Part shown: in pieces, positions 24,574 through 32,993 of the stretch
Layout: each line of letters starts with the position of its first letter
How positions within the stretch are numbered: the stretch's first letter is position 1
Position numbers and translations under genes: made by a program
The notes under the pieces: model-generated
The model's database searches: none
What the model was told of the DNA's origin: nothing
The model's input: the letters and a program-made list of their open reading frames with translations, nothing else
Assembly: GCA_910587255.1 (NCBI GenBank)
Contig: CAJUKT010000052.1
Coordinates: 1-59,683, forward strand
Origin: an uncultured Oscillospiraceae bacterium
Lineage (GTDB): Bacteria; Bacillota; Clostridia; Oscillospirales; Oscillospiraceae
Length of the DNA stretch: 59,683 bases
Reading direction: 5' to 3'

Positions 24574-25667
24574 AACTGAAACGGATCTCTGCCCTGCTGC
24601 TGTCCGCGCTGCTCCTGCTGTCCGCCTTGGCGGGCTGCGGCACCACCGTGGTGGTGGGGCCCGAGGGCGGCAAGCCCGCCGCCGGCACGCCCGCGCCCGC
24701 CGAAAGCCAGACCCCTGCCGAAAGCCAGGGCGTCTCCGGGGGCGACGCCGCCCCTGTGAAGACCGGCCTTGCCGTCCTGCCCAGCGTCAGCAGCAGTAAG
24801 GACGCCTCCGCCGAGGGCGACGGCACCGCCCAGAGCGAGATCCTGCTGGTGGCGGTCACCGTGGGCGACGACGGCGTGATTGACAGCTGCGTCATCGACA
24901 ACATCCAGGCCAAGATCGGCTTCAGCGCCTCCGGCGCGCTGACCACCGACCCGTCCACCACCTTCCCCAGCAAGAACGAGCTGGGCGGCGGCTATGGAAT
25001 GGGTAAGGCCAGCTCCATCGGCAAGGAGTGGAACGAGCAGGCCGCCGCCCTGGCGGACTACGCCGTGGGCAAGACGGTGGACGAGCTGAAGGGCATGGCG
25101 GTGGGCGAGGACGGCAAGGCCGCCGACGCCGATCTGGCCGCCAGCGTCACGCTGTACATCGGCAGCTTTGTGGACGGCATCGAGGCCGCCGTCAACAGCG
25201 CCAGCCACATGGGGGCCTCCAAGGGCGATAAGCTGTCCCTGGCCAGCCAGACCAGCATGAGCAAGAGCAAGGACGCCTCCGCCGATAAGGACGGGGTGGC
25301 CCAGGCTTACGCCACCATCGCCGCCGTCACCTTCAGCGGCGAGGTGATCACCAGCTGCTACATCGACGCAGTGCAGGCCAACGTGAATTTTGACACCGCA
25401 GGCCATATCACCACCGACCTCACCGCCGCGCCCCAGACAAAGAACCAGCTGGGCGACGGCTACGGCATGAAGCAGGCCAGCTCCATCGGCAAGGAGTGGA
25501 ACGAGCAGGCCGCCGGCTTCTGCGCCTACGTCACCGGCAAGACCGCCGCCCAGGTGGCCGGCCTGGCGGTGGACGAGTCCGGCAAGGCGGCGGACGCCGA
25601 TTTGGCCGCCACCGTCACCGTGGGCATCGGCGAGTTCCAGGCCCTGATCGAAAAGGCCGCACAGTAA
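24570..25667 (+). CDS. Two-repeat surface lipoprotein of the ApbE/Rnf cluster
   Basis: 365 aa. Lipoprotein signal ending LSALAGC, then a Pro/Ala/Glu linker. Two homologous units follow (about 65-215 and 220-365), each ending with YGM...ASSIGKEWNEQAA...Y..GKT and a final VT..IG.F...IE.A. The pattern is like distant FMN-binding-domain lipoproteins found beside ApbE in anaerobes. The usual flavin attachment motif (S/T)GAT is absent from both units, so covalent flavin is not expected by that route. Architecturally it recalls PplA, the double-domain flavoprotein of extracellular electron transfer, but this is an analogy only. A surface electron carrier or substrate-binding partner of the RnfCDG proteins is the inferred role. 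Confidence 0.6.
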   Translation: MKLKRISALLLSALLLLSALAGCGTTVVVGPEGGKPAAGTPAPAESQTPAESQGVSGGDAAPVKTGLAVLPSVSSSKDASAEGDGTAQSEILLVAVTVGDDGVIDSCVIDNIQAKIGFSASGALTTDPSTTFPSKNELGGGYGMGKASSIGKEWNEQAAALADYAVGKTVDELKGMAVGEDGKAADADLAASVTLYIGSFVDGIEAAVNSASHMGASKGDKLSLASQTSMSKSKDASADKDGVAQAYATIAAVTFSGEVITSCYIDAVQANVNFDTAGHITTDLTAAPQTKNQLGDGYGMKQASSIGKEWNEQAAGFCAYVTGKTAAQVAGLAVDESGKAADADLAATVTVGIGEFQALIEKAAQ

Positions 25668-25675
25668 CCGTCAAA

Positions 25676-25703
25676 CAGGGGCGGGCCCCAGGGCCCGCCC
25701 CTG
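25676..25703 (+). other. Intra-operon GC hairpin
   Basis: CAGGGGCGGGCCC and GGGCCCGCCCCTG form a 13-bp stem between the lipoprotein and ApbE genes. There is no T-tract. It may let the abundant lipoprotein message outlast the rest of the transcript. Confidence 0.55.
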
Positions 25704-25725
25704 GCAAAGCAGGGAGGGATGGACA

Positions 25726-26763
25726 ATGAAGCGGCGGTTTTTGGCGCTGGCCGCTGCTGCGGCGCTGCTGCTGGGCGGGTGCGCCGCCCAGGCGGAGCCC
25801 GCAGGAAAGCTGCGCCGGTATGAGGCCAGCTTCCTCACCCTTTTTGACACCGTGACCACCATAGTGGGCTACGCCCAGTCGGAGGAGGAGTTCCGCCGCA
25901 CCGCCCAGGATCTCCACGACGGGCTGCTGGAGTACCACCAGCTTTTTGACATTTACCACGATTATGACGGAATTGTCAACCTGAAAACCGTCAACGACCG
26001 CGCCGGGGGGGACCCGGTGGAGGTAGAGCGCCGGATCATCGACCTGCTGCTGTTCTGCCGGGAGCTGGAGGAACTCACCGGCGGCCGGGTGGATGTGAGT
26101 ATGGGCAGCGTGCTGGCCCTGTGGCACGACGCCCGGAGCGAAGGGGTGGACGACCCGGAGCACGCCGCCCTCCCCGGCGACGGGGCGCTGGAGGAGGCCG
26201 CGGAGCACACCGGCTTCCGGCTGCTGGAGATCGACGAGCAGGCGTCCACCGTCCGCCTCACCGACCCCCTGGCCCGGCTGGATGTGGGGGCGGTGGCCAA
26301 GGGCTACGCGGTGGAGCAGGTATGCCGCAGCGCCCCCGCCGGGCTGCTGGTGAGCGTGGGCGGCAACGTCCGGGCCACCGGGCCCAAGCCCGAGGGGGAC
26401 GCCCCCTGGGTGGTGGGCGTGCAGGAGCCGGACGGCGGAAAGCAGGACTACCTGCACACGCTGTACATTGAGCGCCAGTCGGTGGTGAGCAGCGGCGATT
26501 ACCAGCGGTACTTTACCGTGGACGGCGTGCGCTACCACCACATTATCGACCCGGATACCCTGCGCCCCGGCGGGCTGTGGCGGGCGGTGACGGTGGTGTG
26601 CGCCGACTCGGGGCTGGCGGACGGGCTCTCCACCGCGCTGTTCCTTCTCCCCCGGGAGGAGGGCGAGGAGCTGGCCCTGCGCTGCGGCGCCCAGGCCATG
26701 TGGGTGGCCTTGGACGGCGAATTGTCCTACACCGGCGGATTTTTGGAGCTTGTGCGCACCTGA
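25726..26763 (+). CDS. apbE: ApbE FAD:protein FMN transferase, lipoprotein
   Basis: 345 aa. Lipoprotein signal ending LLLGGC puts the enzyme on the outer face of the membrane. ApbE signatures are present in order: FDTVTTIVGYA, VDVSMGSVLALWH, LDVGAVAKGYAVEQV, LLVSVGGNVRATGP, VVSSGDYQRYF and YHHIIDP. It transfers FMN from FAD to a Thr (or Ser) in (S/T)GA(T/S) motifs. Likely targets in this window are RnfD Thr162, RnfG Thr149 and the lipoprotein encoded at 32523. It lies between the two-repeat lipoprotein and the Rnf genes. Confidence 0.93.
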   Translation: MKRRFLALAAAAALLLGGCAAQAEPAGKLRRYEASFLTLFDTVTTIVGYAQSEEEFRRTAQDLHDGLLEYHQLFDIYHDYDGIVNLKTVNDRAGGDPVEVERRIIDLLLFCRELEELTGGRVDVSMGSVLALWHDARSEGVDDPEHAALPGDGALEEAAEHTGFRLLEIDEQASTVRLTDPLARLDVGAVAKGYAVEQVCRSAPAGLLVSVGGNVRATGPKPEGDAPWVVGVQEPDGGKQDYLHTLYIERQSVVSSGDYQRYFTVDGVRYHHIIDPDTLRPGGLWRAVTVVCADSGLADGLSTALFLLPREEGEELALRCGAQAMWVALDGELSYTGGFLELVRT

Positions 26764-26782
26764 GCAATCCCTGCCCAATTTA

Positions 26783-26944
26783 AGAAGCTGTGCCAATAGC
26801 CTCAGCACCCAGCTTTACGGCCCAAATTGCCGCCGGCTGCGTTGAAAAATCTTGAAATACACCAAGTATTCCCGCGATTTTTCGCCTTGCCACCGGTAAT
26901 TTTGGCTCGCAAATCTGAATACTTCGGCTATTCGTACCGCTTCT
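26783..26944. repeat. MITE-like palindromic repeat, copy 2
   Basis: 162 bp, terminal inverted repeats AGAAGCTGTGCC and GGCTATTCGTACCGCTTCT, with the same internal arms as copy 1 but slightly decayed. It fills almost the whole 208-base gap between apbE and rnfC and so separates two parts of what looks like one operon. Confidence 0.85.
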
Positions 26945-26971
26945 AATTTTCGACATCGAGAGGTGATGTGT

Positions 26972-28279
26972 ATGAAATCCCTGTTCTTCGGCGGCGTTCA
27001 CCCGGAGGGGCGGAAGGAACTGAGCGCCTGCGTCCCCCTGGCCGCCATGGCCCTGCCCGCCCAGGCGGCGGTGCTTCTGCGCCAGCACATCGGCGCGCCC
27101 TGCAAGCCCCTGGTTTCGGTGGGGGATACGGTGTGCATGGGCCAGAAGATCGGCGACGGCGAGGGGCTGTGCGTCCCCGTCCACGCGCCGGTATCCGGCG
27201 TGGTGGTGGGCATTGAGGACCGTCCCCATCCCGGCGGCGGGACCTGTCCCGCCATCCTCATCAAAAATGATTTTCTGGACACCCCGGCGCCCGCCCTGAA
27301 GCCCTACAGCCACCCGGAGCTCCTGAGCCCCGCGGAGCTGGTATCCATCCTCCGGGAGGCGGGCATCGTGGGCATGGGCGGCGCGGCCTTCCCCACCGAC
27401 GTGAAGGCCAAGACCGGCATGAACCAGGTGGACACCCTGATCCTCAACGCCTGCGAGTGCGAGCCCTACATCACGGCGGACGACGTGCTGCTGCGCACCC
27501 GCCCCGGGGACGTGCTGCGGGGGCTGGCGCTGCTGGCCAGAATCCTCACCCCCGGCCGGGTGGTGGTGGCCATTGAGGACAACAAGCCGGAGGCCGCCGC
27601 CCTGCTGCGGGAGCGCATGGCGGACTTCCCCGGCACGGAGCTGAAGGTGCTGCCCACCCGCTATCCCCAGGGGGCGGAAAAGCAGCTCATCCAGGCGGTT
27701 ACCGGGCGGCAGGTGCCCTCCGGCGGCCTGCCCCGCGATGTGGGCTGCGCGGTGTTCAACGCCGCCACCGCCGTGGCGGTGTGCCGGGCGGTCTACGAGG
27801 GGATGCCCGTGATTGAGCGGGTGGTCACCGTCACCGGCGAGGGCGTAAAGCAGCCCCGGAACCTCATCGTGCGGGTGGGCGCCTCCTTCCTGGAGGTGAT
27901 CGCCGCCGCAGGCGGGCTGACGGACAGCGTGTGGAAGGTGCTGTCCGGGGGCCCCATGATGGGCGTGGCCCAGGGGGATCTGTCCGTCCCCGTCACCAAG
28001 GCCGTTAACGCGGTGGTATGCCTGTCCTCCGCCCAGAACGGGGAGGAGGCCCATCCCGTGTGCATCCGCTGCGGCAAGTGCCTGGAGGTATGCCCCATGG
28101 GGCTGGAGCCGCTGTATCTCTACCGCTATTCCAACGCCGGGGATTTGGACGCCCTGGGGCGGCTCCATCTGAGGGACTGCATAGAATGCGGCTGCTGTGC
28201 CTACGCCTGTCCGGGTAAGCTCCCCCTGGTGGAGGGCTTCCGGGCCGGAAAGCGGGCGCTGAAGGAGGGTGCGAAATGA
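26972..28279 (+). CDS. rnfC: RnfC, electron-transport complex NADH-side subunit
   Basis: 435 aa, normal length for the short Clostridial form. The N-terminal RnfC barrel-sandwich domain starts FFGGVHPEGRKE. The nucleotide/FMN-binding region has GIVGMGGAAFPTDVK and NACECEPYITAD. Two [4Fe-4S] clusters follow: CIRCGKCLEVCP (from residue 364) and CIECGCCAYACP (from 403). In complete Rnf it takes electrons from NADH and exchanges them with RnfB. Here the start ATG 26972 follows GAGGTG, and the stop overlaps rnfD (ATGA). No rnfB is present in the window. Confidence 0.92.
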   Translation: MKSLFFGGVHPEGRKELSACVPLAAMALPAQAAVLLRQHIGAPCKPLVSVGDTVCMGQKIGDGEGLCVPVHAPVSGVVVGIEDRPHPGGGTCPAILIKNDFLDTPAPALKPYSHPELLSPAELVSILREAGIVGMGGAAFPTDVKAKTGMNQVDTLILNACECEPYITADDVLLRTRPGDVLRGLALLARILTPGRVVVAIEDNKPEAAALLRERMADFPGTELKVLPTRYPQGAEKQLIQAVTGRQVPSGGLPRDVGCAVFNAATAVAVCRAVYEGMPVIERVVTVTGEGVKQPRNLIVRVGASFLEVIAAAGGLTDSVWKVLSGGPMMGVAQGDLSVPVTKAVNAVVCLSSAQNGEEAHPVCIRCGKCLEVCPMGLEPLYLYRYSNAGDLDALGRLHLRDCIECGCCAYACPGKLPLVEGFRAGKRALKEGAK

Positions 28280-29250
28280 ATCTGACGGTAAGCGCCTCCC
28301 CCCACATCCGGGGGAAGGATACCACCGCCCGGCTGATGCTGGACGTGGTGATCGCCCTGCTGCCGGCGCTGGCGGCGGGGATGCTGTTCCAGGGCCCCCG
28401 GGCCGGGCTTGTGGCGGCGGTGTGCGTACTGTCCGCCCTGGCGGGGGAGTGGCTGCTGCGGCTCGTCCTGCGGCGGCACAACACCCTGCCCGACGGCTCC
28501 GCCCTGGTCACGGGGCTGCTGCTGGCCCTGACCCTGCCCGCCAGTGTACCCTATTATGTGGCCGCTGCCGGCGGGCTGTTCGCCGTGGTGGTGGTGAAGG
28601 GGCTGTGCGGCGGGCTGGGACAGAACACCTTTAACCCGGCTTTGGGGGCCCGGGCGTTTCTGATGCTGCTCTTCCCCGCCTGCCTTACCCGCTTCCCCGC
28701 CCTGGGCAGCGCCCTGTTCCTCGGGGAGCTGAATCCGGCGGACGTGGTGACGGGGGCCACCCCCCTCCACCACATGCAGATGCCCGCCCTGCCCGACGTA
28801 TCCCTGCTGGACCTGTTTCTGGGCCGGGCGGGGGGCTGTATCGGGGAGGTATCCGCCCTGGCCCTGCTCCTGGGCGGGGGATGGCTGGTGTTCCGCCGGG
28901 TCATCACCCTGCGCATACCCGCCGCCTATCTGGGGACGGTGGCCGTGCTCACCCTGGTGTTCTCCAAGGGGGACAGCCCAATCCTGTGGATGGCGTACAG
29001 CCTGCTCAGCGGCGGCGTGCTGCTGGGGGCGCTGTTCATGGCCACCGACTACGCCACCTCCCCCGTGGGGCCGCTGGCCCAGATCGTGTACGGAATCGGC
29101 TGCGGCGCGCTCACCGTGGTGTTTCGCTATACCGGGCTCTTCCCGGAGGGGGTTACTTACGCAATCCTGTTGATGAACGCCGCCGCGTGGCTGCTGGACC
29201 AGTATCTGGTCCCCCGGCGGTTCGGCGCGGGAAAGGAGGGGGCGCAATGA
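28276..29250 (+). CDS. rnfD: RnfD, flavinylated membrane subunit
   Basis: 324 aa with about nine membrane segments. It opens with the family sequence SASPHIRGKDTTARLMLDVVIALLPA. The covalent FMN site is TGATPL with Thr162, and other family blocks include GGLGQNTFNPALGARAFL and ATDYATSPVGPLAQIVYG. It carries electrons across the membrane plane. It overlaps both neighbours by ATGA, so rnfC, rnfD and rnfG should be made in step. Confidence 0.93.
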   Translation: MNLTVSASPHIRGKDTTARLMLDVVIALLPALAAGMLFQGPRAGLVAAVCVLSALAGEWLLRLVLRRHNTLPDGSALVTGLLLALTLPASVPYYVAAAGGLFAVVVVKGLCGGLGQNTFNPALGARAFLMLLFPACLTRFPALGSALFLGELNPADVVTGATPLHHMQMPALPDVSLLDLFLGRAGGCIGEVSALALLLGGGWLVFRRVITLRIPAAYLGTVAVLTLVFSKGDSPILWMAYSLLSGGVLLGALFMATDYATSPVGPLAQIVYGIGCGALTVVFRYTGLFPEGVTYAILLMNAAAWLLDQYLVPRRFGAGKEGAQ

Positions 29251-29789
29251 ACGCAAAGCAGCTCATCGCCCCGGCGGCCGCCCTTCTGGCGGCGGCTGCG
29301 GTGCTGCTGGCCGCCTGCGCCGCGCTGAGCGGCGCCGCCCAGCGCAGCGGGGAGGCCGCCCGGAACGAAATCATGTCCTACATGCTCCCCAGCCGCCCCG
29401 CCTCCTTCACGGAGGAGGCCTATGACGGGGAGGATGAGAGCATCCGCCGGGTATTCAAGGCGGAGGACGGCTACGTGCTGGAGGTGGAGACCGCCGGCTA
29501 CGCCGCCCCCATGACCCTTTGGGTGGGCGTGACCAACGACGGCAGCGTGTCCGGCGTGACGGTGCGGGATCACGGGGAGACCTTCGGCCTGGGCCGGGGG
29601 GCCCAGACCGACGCCTCCTTCCTGCTGCAATTCCTGCACACCTCCGGGGAGGCCGCCGTGGGTGAGGACATCGACGCCCTCACCGGGGCCACTGTCACCA
29701 GCAAGGCGGTGACGCGGGCGGTAAACTCCGCCGCCGCCTTTGTCACCGGCGCGGACGTTTCCTCCGGCGCCACGGAATGGGAGGGCTGA
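29247..29789 (+). CDS. rnfG: RnfG, FMN-binding subunit
   Basis: 180 aa: one N-terminal membrane anchor (about 5-28) and an extracytoplasmic FMN_bind domain. The attachment motif is DALTGATVTSKAVT with Thr149 as the flavin-bearing residue. Upstream elements GYVLEVETAGYAAPMTLWVGV and HGETFGLG also match the family. In full Rnf this flavin passes electrons to or from RnfD. The stop is followed one base later by the next start. Confidence 0.93.
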   Translation: MNAKQLIAPAAALLAAAAVLLAACAALSGAAQRSGEAARNEIMSYMLPSRPASFTEEAYDGEDESIRRVFKAEDGYVLEVETAGYAAPMTLWVGVTNDGSVSGVTVRDHGETFGLGRGAQTDASFLLQFLHTSGEAAVGEDIDALTGATVTSKAVTRAVNSAAAFVTGADVSSGATEWEG

Positions 29790-29790
29790 G

Positions 29791-30234
29791 ATGAAGCATA
29801 ATCCGTTGAAGCGCAGCGTGGCGCTGTCCGCCGTGGTGGGCTTGGCCTGCCTGGGGCTGATGCTGGCCGGGACGCTGGCCCCCATGGCCATCCTGCCCAA
29901 GCTGGATCTGACTATGATGCTGGCCCTGAGCGTGACCGCCCTGGCGGTGGACGCCTATTGGTCGCCTGAGCGTAAGCTGTCCTGGCCCGCGCTGGCGGCG
30001 AATACTGTGCTGGGTGGGGCGGCCTTCGCCCTGCTGCCCTGGTGCGCCGGGGTGACGGGGGATGTCCCCGTCTGGGTGCTGGGGCTGGCGGGAGCGGCGG
30101 TGTTCGGGATTGCCTGCCTGCTCTACACCGCGGCCCTGGAGCGCATTGCCACCGGGCCGAGGGCCCCGCTGGCCCCTGTGGGCACAGCCTTCATGCTCTA
30201 TCTGGCGGGGCAGTGCCTGAGCGGGCTGCTGTAG
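29791..30234 (+). CDS. Small membrane protein at the rnfE position, unknown family
   Basis: 147 aa with four to five hydrophobic segments (about 9-30, 38-56, 70-87, 91-110 and 128-146). It takes the place where rnfE would start in a standard rnfCDGEAB operon. It is shorter than RnfE or RnfA (about 190-200 aa, six segments) and I do not see their conserved pattern. Cys residues are scattered (WCAGV, IACLL, GQCLS), so bound iron-sulfur cannot be claimed. It may be a reduced RnfA/E-like channel subunit, a quinone-site protein or an assembly factor. A terminator follows. Confidence 0.7.
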   Translation: MKHNPLKRSVALSAVVGLACLGLMLAGTLAPMAILPKLDLTMMLALSVTALAVDAYWSPERKLSWPALAANTVLGGAAFALLPWCAGVTGDVPVWVLGLAGAAVFGIACLLYTAALERIATGPRAPLAPVGTAFMLYLAGQCLSGLL

Positions 30235-30257
30235 TGCGCGCTCCCGGCGCAAAATAG

Positions 30258-30320
30258 AAAAAGCTGGCAGGCTCCTGGGCCGGATCGGCCGGGTTCAGGC
30301 GCTTGCCGGCTTTCCTTTTT
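30258..30320 (+). terminator. Terminator of the Rnf-like operon
   Basis: Long stem formed by AAAGCTGGCAGGC and GCTTGCCGGCTTT, extended inwards by CCTG/CAGG, and followed by CCTTTTT. From 30321 to 30543 there is no gene. A -10-like TATACT (30423-30428) with a weak -35 may serve the chemoreceptor. Confidence 0.8.
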
Positions 30321-30543
30321 GTGCCAGGCAGGGCGTTTCGCACAGGAGGGCTGCGCTGCGCCGCGATTCTTTTGTGGGATCGGCCAAATAGAATGGTGCT
30401 TCCTTTTGCGGAAAATTTATGATATACTGCCTAAAAAGGTCTTTCGTTTTCGCTTCGCCGCACGTCAAGCCGGCGTACAGGGAACGAGCGGCTTTTTGTG
30501 CTGTTTATCGGCAGATATCATCCAGAAAAGGAGCGACGGAGAC

Positions 30544-32526
30544 GTGACGGGAAAGCACGCGGAGCCCCAGGGCGGACGGGGGATAAAACGGAGCCTGAAC
30601 AGGAGGATTTTGAGGAATACTACCCTTAATATCCTGATTTTGGTGGCCGTATGCTGCGCTATCATGGCCTTTTCCATGCACTCGCTTGCCAACAGCATTT
30701 TGTTGGACAGCCTTCAGCCGATGGCCCGGCAGTCGGCCAAGACGGTGGAGGCCAACATACACATGCTGGCGGACCGCATGATGACCATTGCGGGCGACTC
30801 CAGGATGGACGCGGCGGAGAGCCGCGGTGCGGTGCTGGAAGAGGCGGCGGAGATCTATGAGCTTTATACAATCGCCCTGTACGGCCTGGATGGGCGGCTG
30901 ATGCAGGGGCTTGACGCCGCCCCGGAGAGCCTGGACAGCGGTTTTTTGTCGCTGCTTGAGCAGACGGATAATCTGACCATTGATTCCTCCACCATCTACC
31001 AGGGCAGGCTGGGCATTACAATGGGAATGCCGGTGAAGGAGTCGGGCGAGACGGCCTTTTATGTGATGGGCGTATATAAATACGACACGCTCAACGACGT
31101 TATCAGCAGCATCAACCTGGGGAAGAGCGGCATGGCCTATATGGTAAACCGGGAGGGCGCCGTCACCGGCCACCCGGACCAGTCCCTGGCCCTGGGCGGA
31201 AGCACGCTGATTCAGCTCAGCGGCGGCAACGGGGACGCGGTGGAGCGGGTGACCACCGGGGAGACCGGCGCGGTGGAGTTCCCCATCGGCGGGGAGCAGA
31301 TGCTGGTGGCCTTTTCCCCCATACGGGGGACCCAGTGGTCGCTGGTCATCCAAATCCCCAAGGCGGACTATAACCATTTCATCAACGGGGCAATGTTTGT
31401 TGCCATCCTGTCCACCATGGCGGTTCTGGTGGTCTCCATACTGCTGGTGCTGCGCCTGGCCCGCTCCATCTCCAACCCGGTGAAGCGGGTGACGGACCGG
31501 ATGGTGGCCTTCTCCAACGGCGATCTGCACACGCAGGTGACCCCGGTGGCCACAGGGGACGAGCTGGAGGTCATGACCCAGACGCTGGACGCCACGCTGG
31601 AGAGCATGAACCGCTACATATCCGATATCCAGCAGGTGCTGACGCAGGTGGCGGACGGCGATTTGCGCACCGAACCCCAGGTGGACTACAAGGGGGACTT
31701 TGTGCTGATCCGGGGCAGCCTGCGCACAATCACCCGCTCCATGAACGAAACCCTGCTGGGCTTCCGCGCCGCCGCGGACCGGCTGACGGACATGGCCGAG
31801 CAGCTGAGCGGGCAGTCCGCGCAGCTGCACCAGGCGTCCCTGGAGCAGAACCAGTCCACAGAGGAGCTGGTGCATGAGGTGGGCCGCGTGAAGCAGCGGC
31901 TGTCCGACGTGACCCAGAGCAGCGGCCAAACCCGTGTCCAGACGGAGGCCATCACCCAGCGCGTCCAAAGCGCCAACCAGCAGATGAGCGCTTTGTCCTC
32001 CGCTATGGACAACATCAGCGCCAACGCGCAGCAGATCACGAAAATCGCAAAGGATATTGAAGACATTGCGTTTCAGACCAATATCCTGGCGCTCAACGCC
32101 TCTGTGGAGGCGGCCCGCGCCGGGTCGGCGGGAAAGGGCTTCGCGGTTGTGGCGGACGAGGTGAAGCAGCTGGCCGCCAAGAGCGCCGAGGCCGCGCAAA
32201 GCGCAACGGAAATGGTGGACAACACCAAGGCGATCATTCAGACCGGCGTGGTGCTGACTGCGGATACCGCCGGCTCCCTCCGGGCGATCTCCGAGGTCTC
32301 CGCGCAGATCAGCACGATTTCCGATCAGCTGGCGGCGGCGGTGCAGGGCCAGGAGGCCGCCCTGGGCGAGATGGAGGCGCGGATCGCCACCATCTCCGAT
32401 ATCGCCGACCGCAATCTGCAAAACGCGGGGGAGACGGAGCAGTCCAGCGGCCTGCTGGCCAGGGAAGCGGAGGCGCTTCAGTCCCAGGTGCGGAAATTTG
32501 TTTTGAAGGAGGGCGCCAGGCGATGA
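30544..32526 (+). CDS. Methyl-accepting chemotaxis protein with dCache-like sensor
   Basis: 660 aa. The start is GTG 30544 after AAAGGAG. Membrane segments lie at about 27-49 and 277-300, enclosing a PAS/Cache-type ligand domain (about 55-275; LGKSGMAYMVNREGAVTGHPD is typical dCache). A HAMP region follows (about 300-400), then a signalling domain with the conserved hairpin tip DIAFQTNILALNASVEAARAG and KGFAVVADEVKQLAAKSAEAA. It would relay an extracellular cue to CheA. Its stop overlaps the start of an FMN-binding lipoprotein (CGATGA), so the two products are probably made together. No other che gene is in the window. Confidence 0.92.
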   Translation: MTGKHAEPQGGRGIKRSLNRRILRNTTLNILILVAVCCAIMAFSMHSLANSILLDSLQPMARQSAKTVEANIHMLADRMMTIAGDSRMDAAESRGAVLEEAAEIYELYTIALYGLDGRLMQGLDAAPESLDSGFLSLLEQTDNLTIDSSTIYQGRLGITMGMPVKESGETAFYVMGVYKYDTLNDVISSINLGKSGMAYMVNREGAVTGHPDQSLALGGSTLIQLSGGNGDAVERVTTGETGAVEFPIGGEQMLVAFSPIRGTQWSLVIQIPKADYNHFINGAMFVAILSTMAVLVVSILLVLRLARSISNPVKRVTDRMVAFSNGDLHTQVTPVATGDELEVMTQTLDATLESMNRYISDIQQVLTQVADGDLRTEPQVDYKGDFVLIRGSLRTITRSMNETLLGFRAAADRLTDMAEQLSGQSAQLHQASLEQNQSTEELVHEVGRVKQRLSDVTQSSGQTRVQTEAITQRVQSANQQMSALSSAMDNISANAQQITKIAKDIEDIAFQTNILALNASVEAARAGSAGKGFAVVADEVKQLAAKSAEAAQSATEMVDNTKAIIQTGVVLTADTAGSLRAISEVSAQISTISDQLAAAVQGQEAALGEMEARIATISDIADRNLQNAGETEQSSGLLAREAEALQSQVRKFVLKEGARR

Positions 32527-32966
32527 AACGAATTCTTGCCGTATGCCTCTGCCTGCTGCTGACGGCGCCGCTGCTGGCGGGCTGCACAAGCGGCACGGCG
32601 CTGCAAGACGGGTATTATACCGCCCAGATGTCGCAGTTCAGCCACGGCTGGAGGGAGTACATCACGATTCTGGTAAAGGGCGGGAGCATTGTTTCCGTGG
32701 AGTATAACGCGGAAAACGCCAGCGGCTTCATCAAGAGCTGGGACAACGCGTATATGCAGAACATGCTTCACGTCACCGGCACCTATCCCAATGAGTACAC
32801 CCGCAATTACGCCAGCCAGCTGCTGGAGGGGCAGGGGGAGGGCGGCATCGACGCGATCTCAGGGGCGTCCTCTTCCCATGGCACCTTCCAGCTGCTGGCC
32901 CAGGCGGTTCTGGAGCAGGCCCGAAAGGGGGATTCCAGCATTGTATTTGTGGATGCGGGCCATTGA
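32523..32966 (+). CDS. FMN-binding domain lipoprotein
   Basis: 147 aa. Lipoprotein signal ending PLLAGC, then one small FMN_bind-type domain: DGYYTAQM at the start and IDAISGASSSHGTFQLLAQAVLEQA at the end. The flavin motif is SGAS (113-116), with Ser in place of the usual Thr. ApbE can use Ser in some proteins, so flavinylation is possible but not assured. ATG overlaps the chemoreceptor stop. I infer a redox-sensing or electron-carrying partner for that receptor. Confidence 0.75.
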   Translation: MKRILAVCLCLLLTAPLLAGCTSGTALQDGYYTAQMSQFSHGWREYITILVKGGSIVSVEYNAENASGFIKSWDNAYMQNMLHVTGTYPNEYTRNYASQLLEGQGEGGIDAISGASSSHGTFQLLAQAVLEQARKGDSSIVFVDAGH

Positions 32967-32993
32967 GGCGGAAGATAAGGCAGGGATACGCGG

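Noticed and set aside
26972..30234. Complete Rnf complex
   Set aside because: Only C, D and G are encoded. No ferredoxin-like RnfB and no RnfA/E-type membrane proteins are recognisable anywhere in the window.
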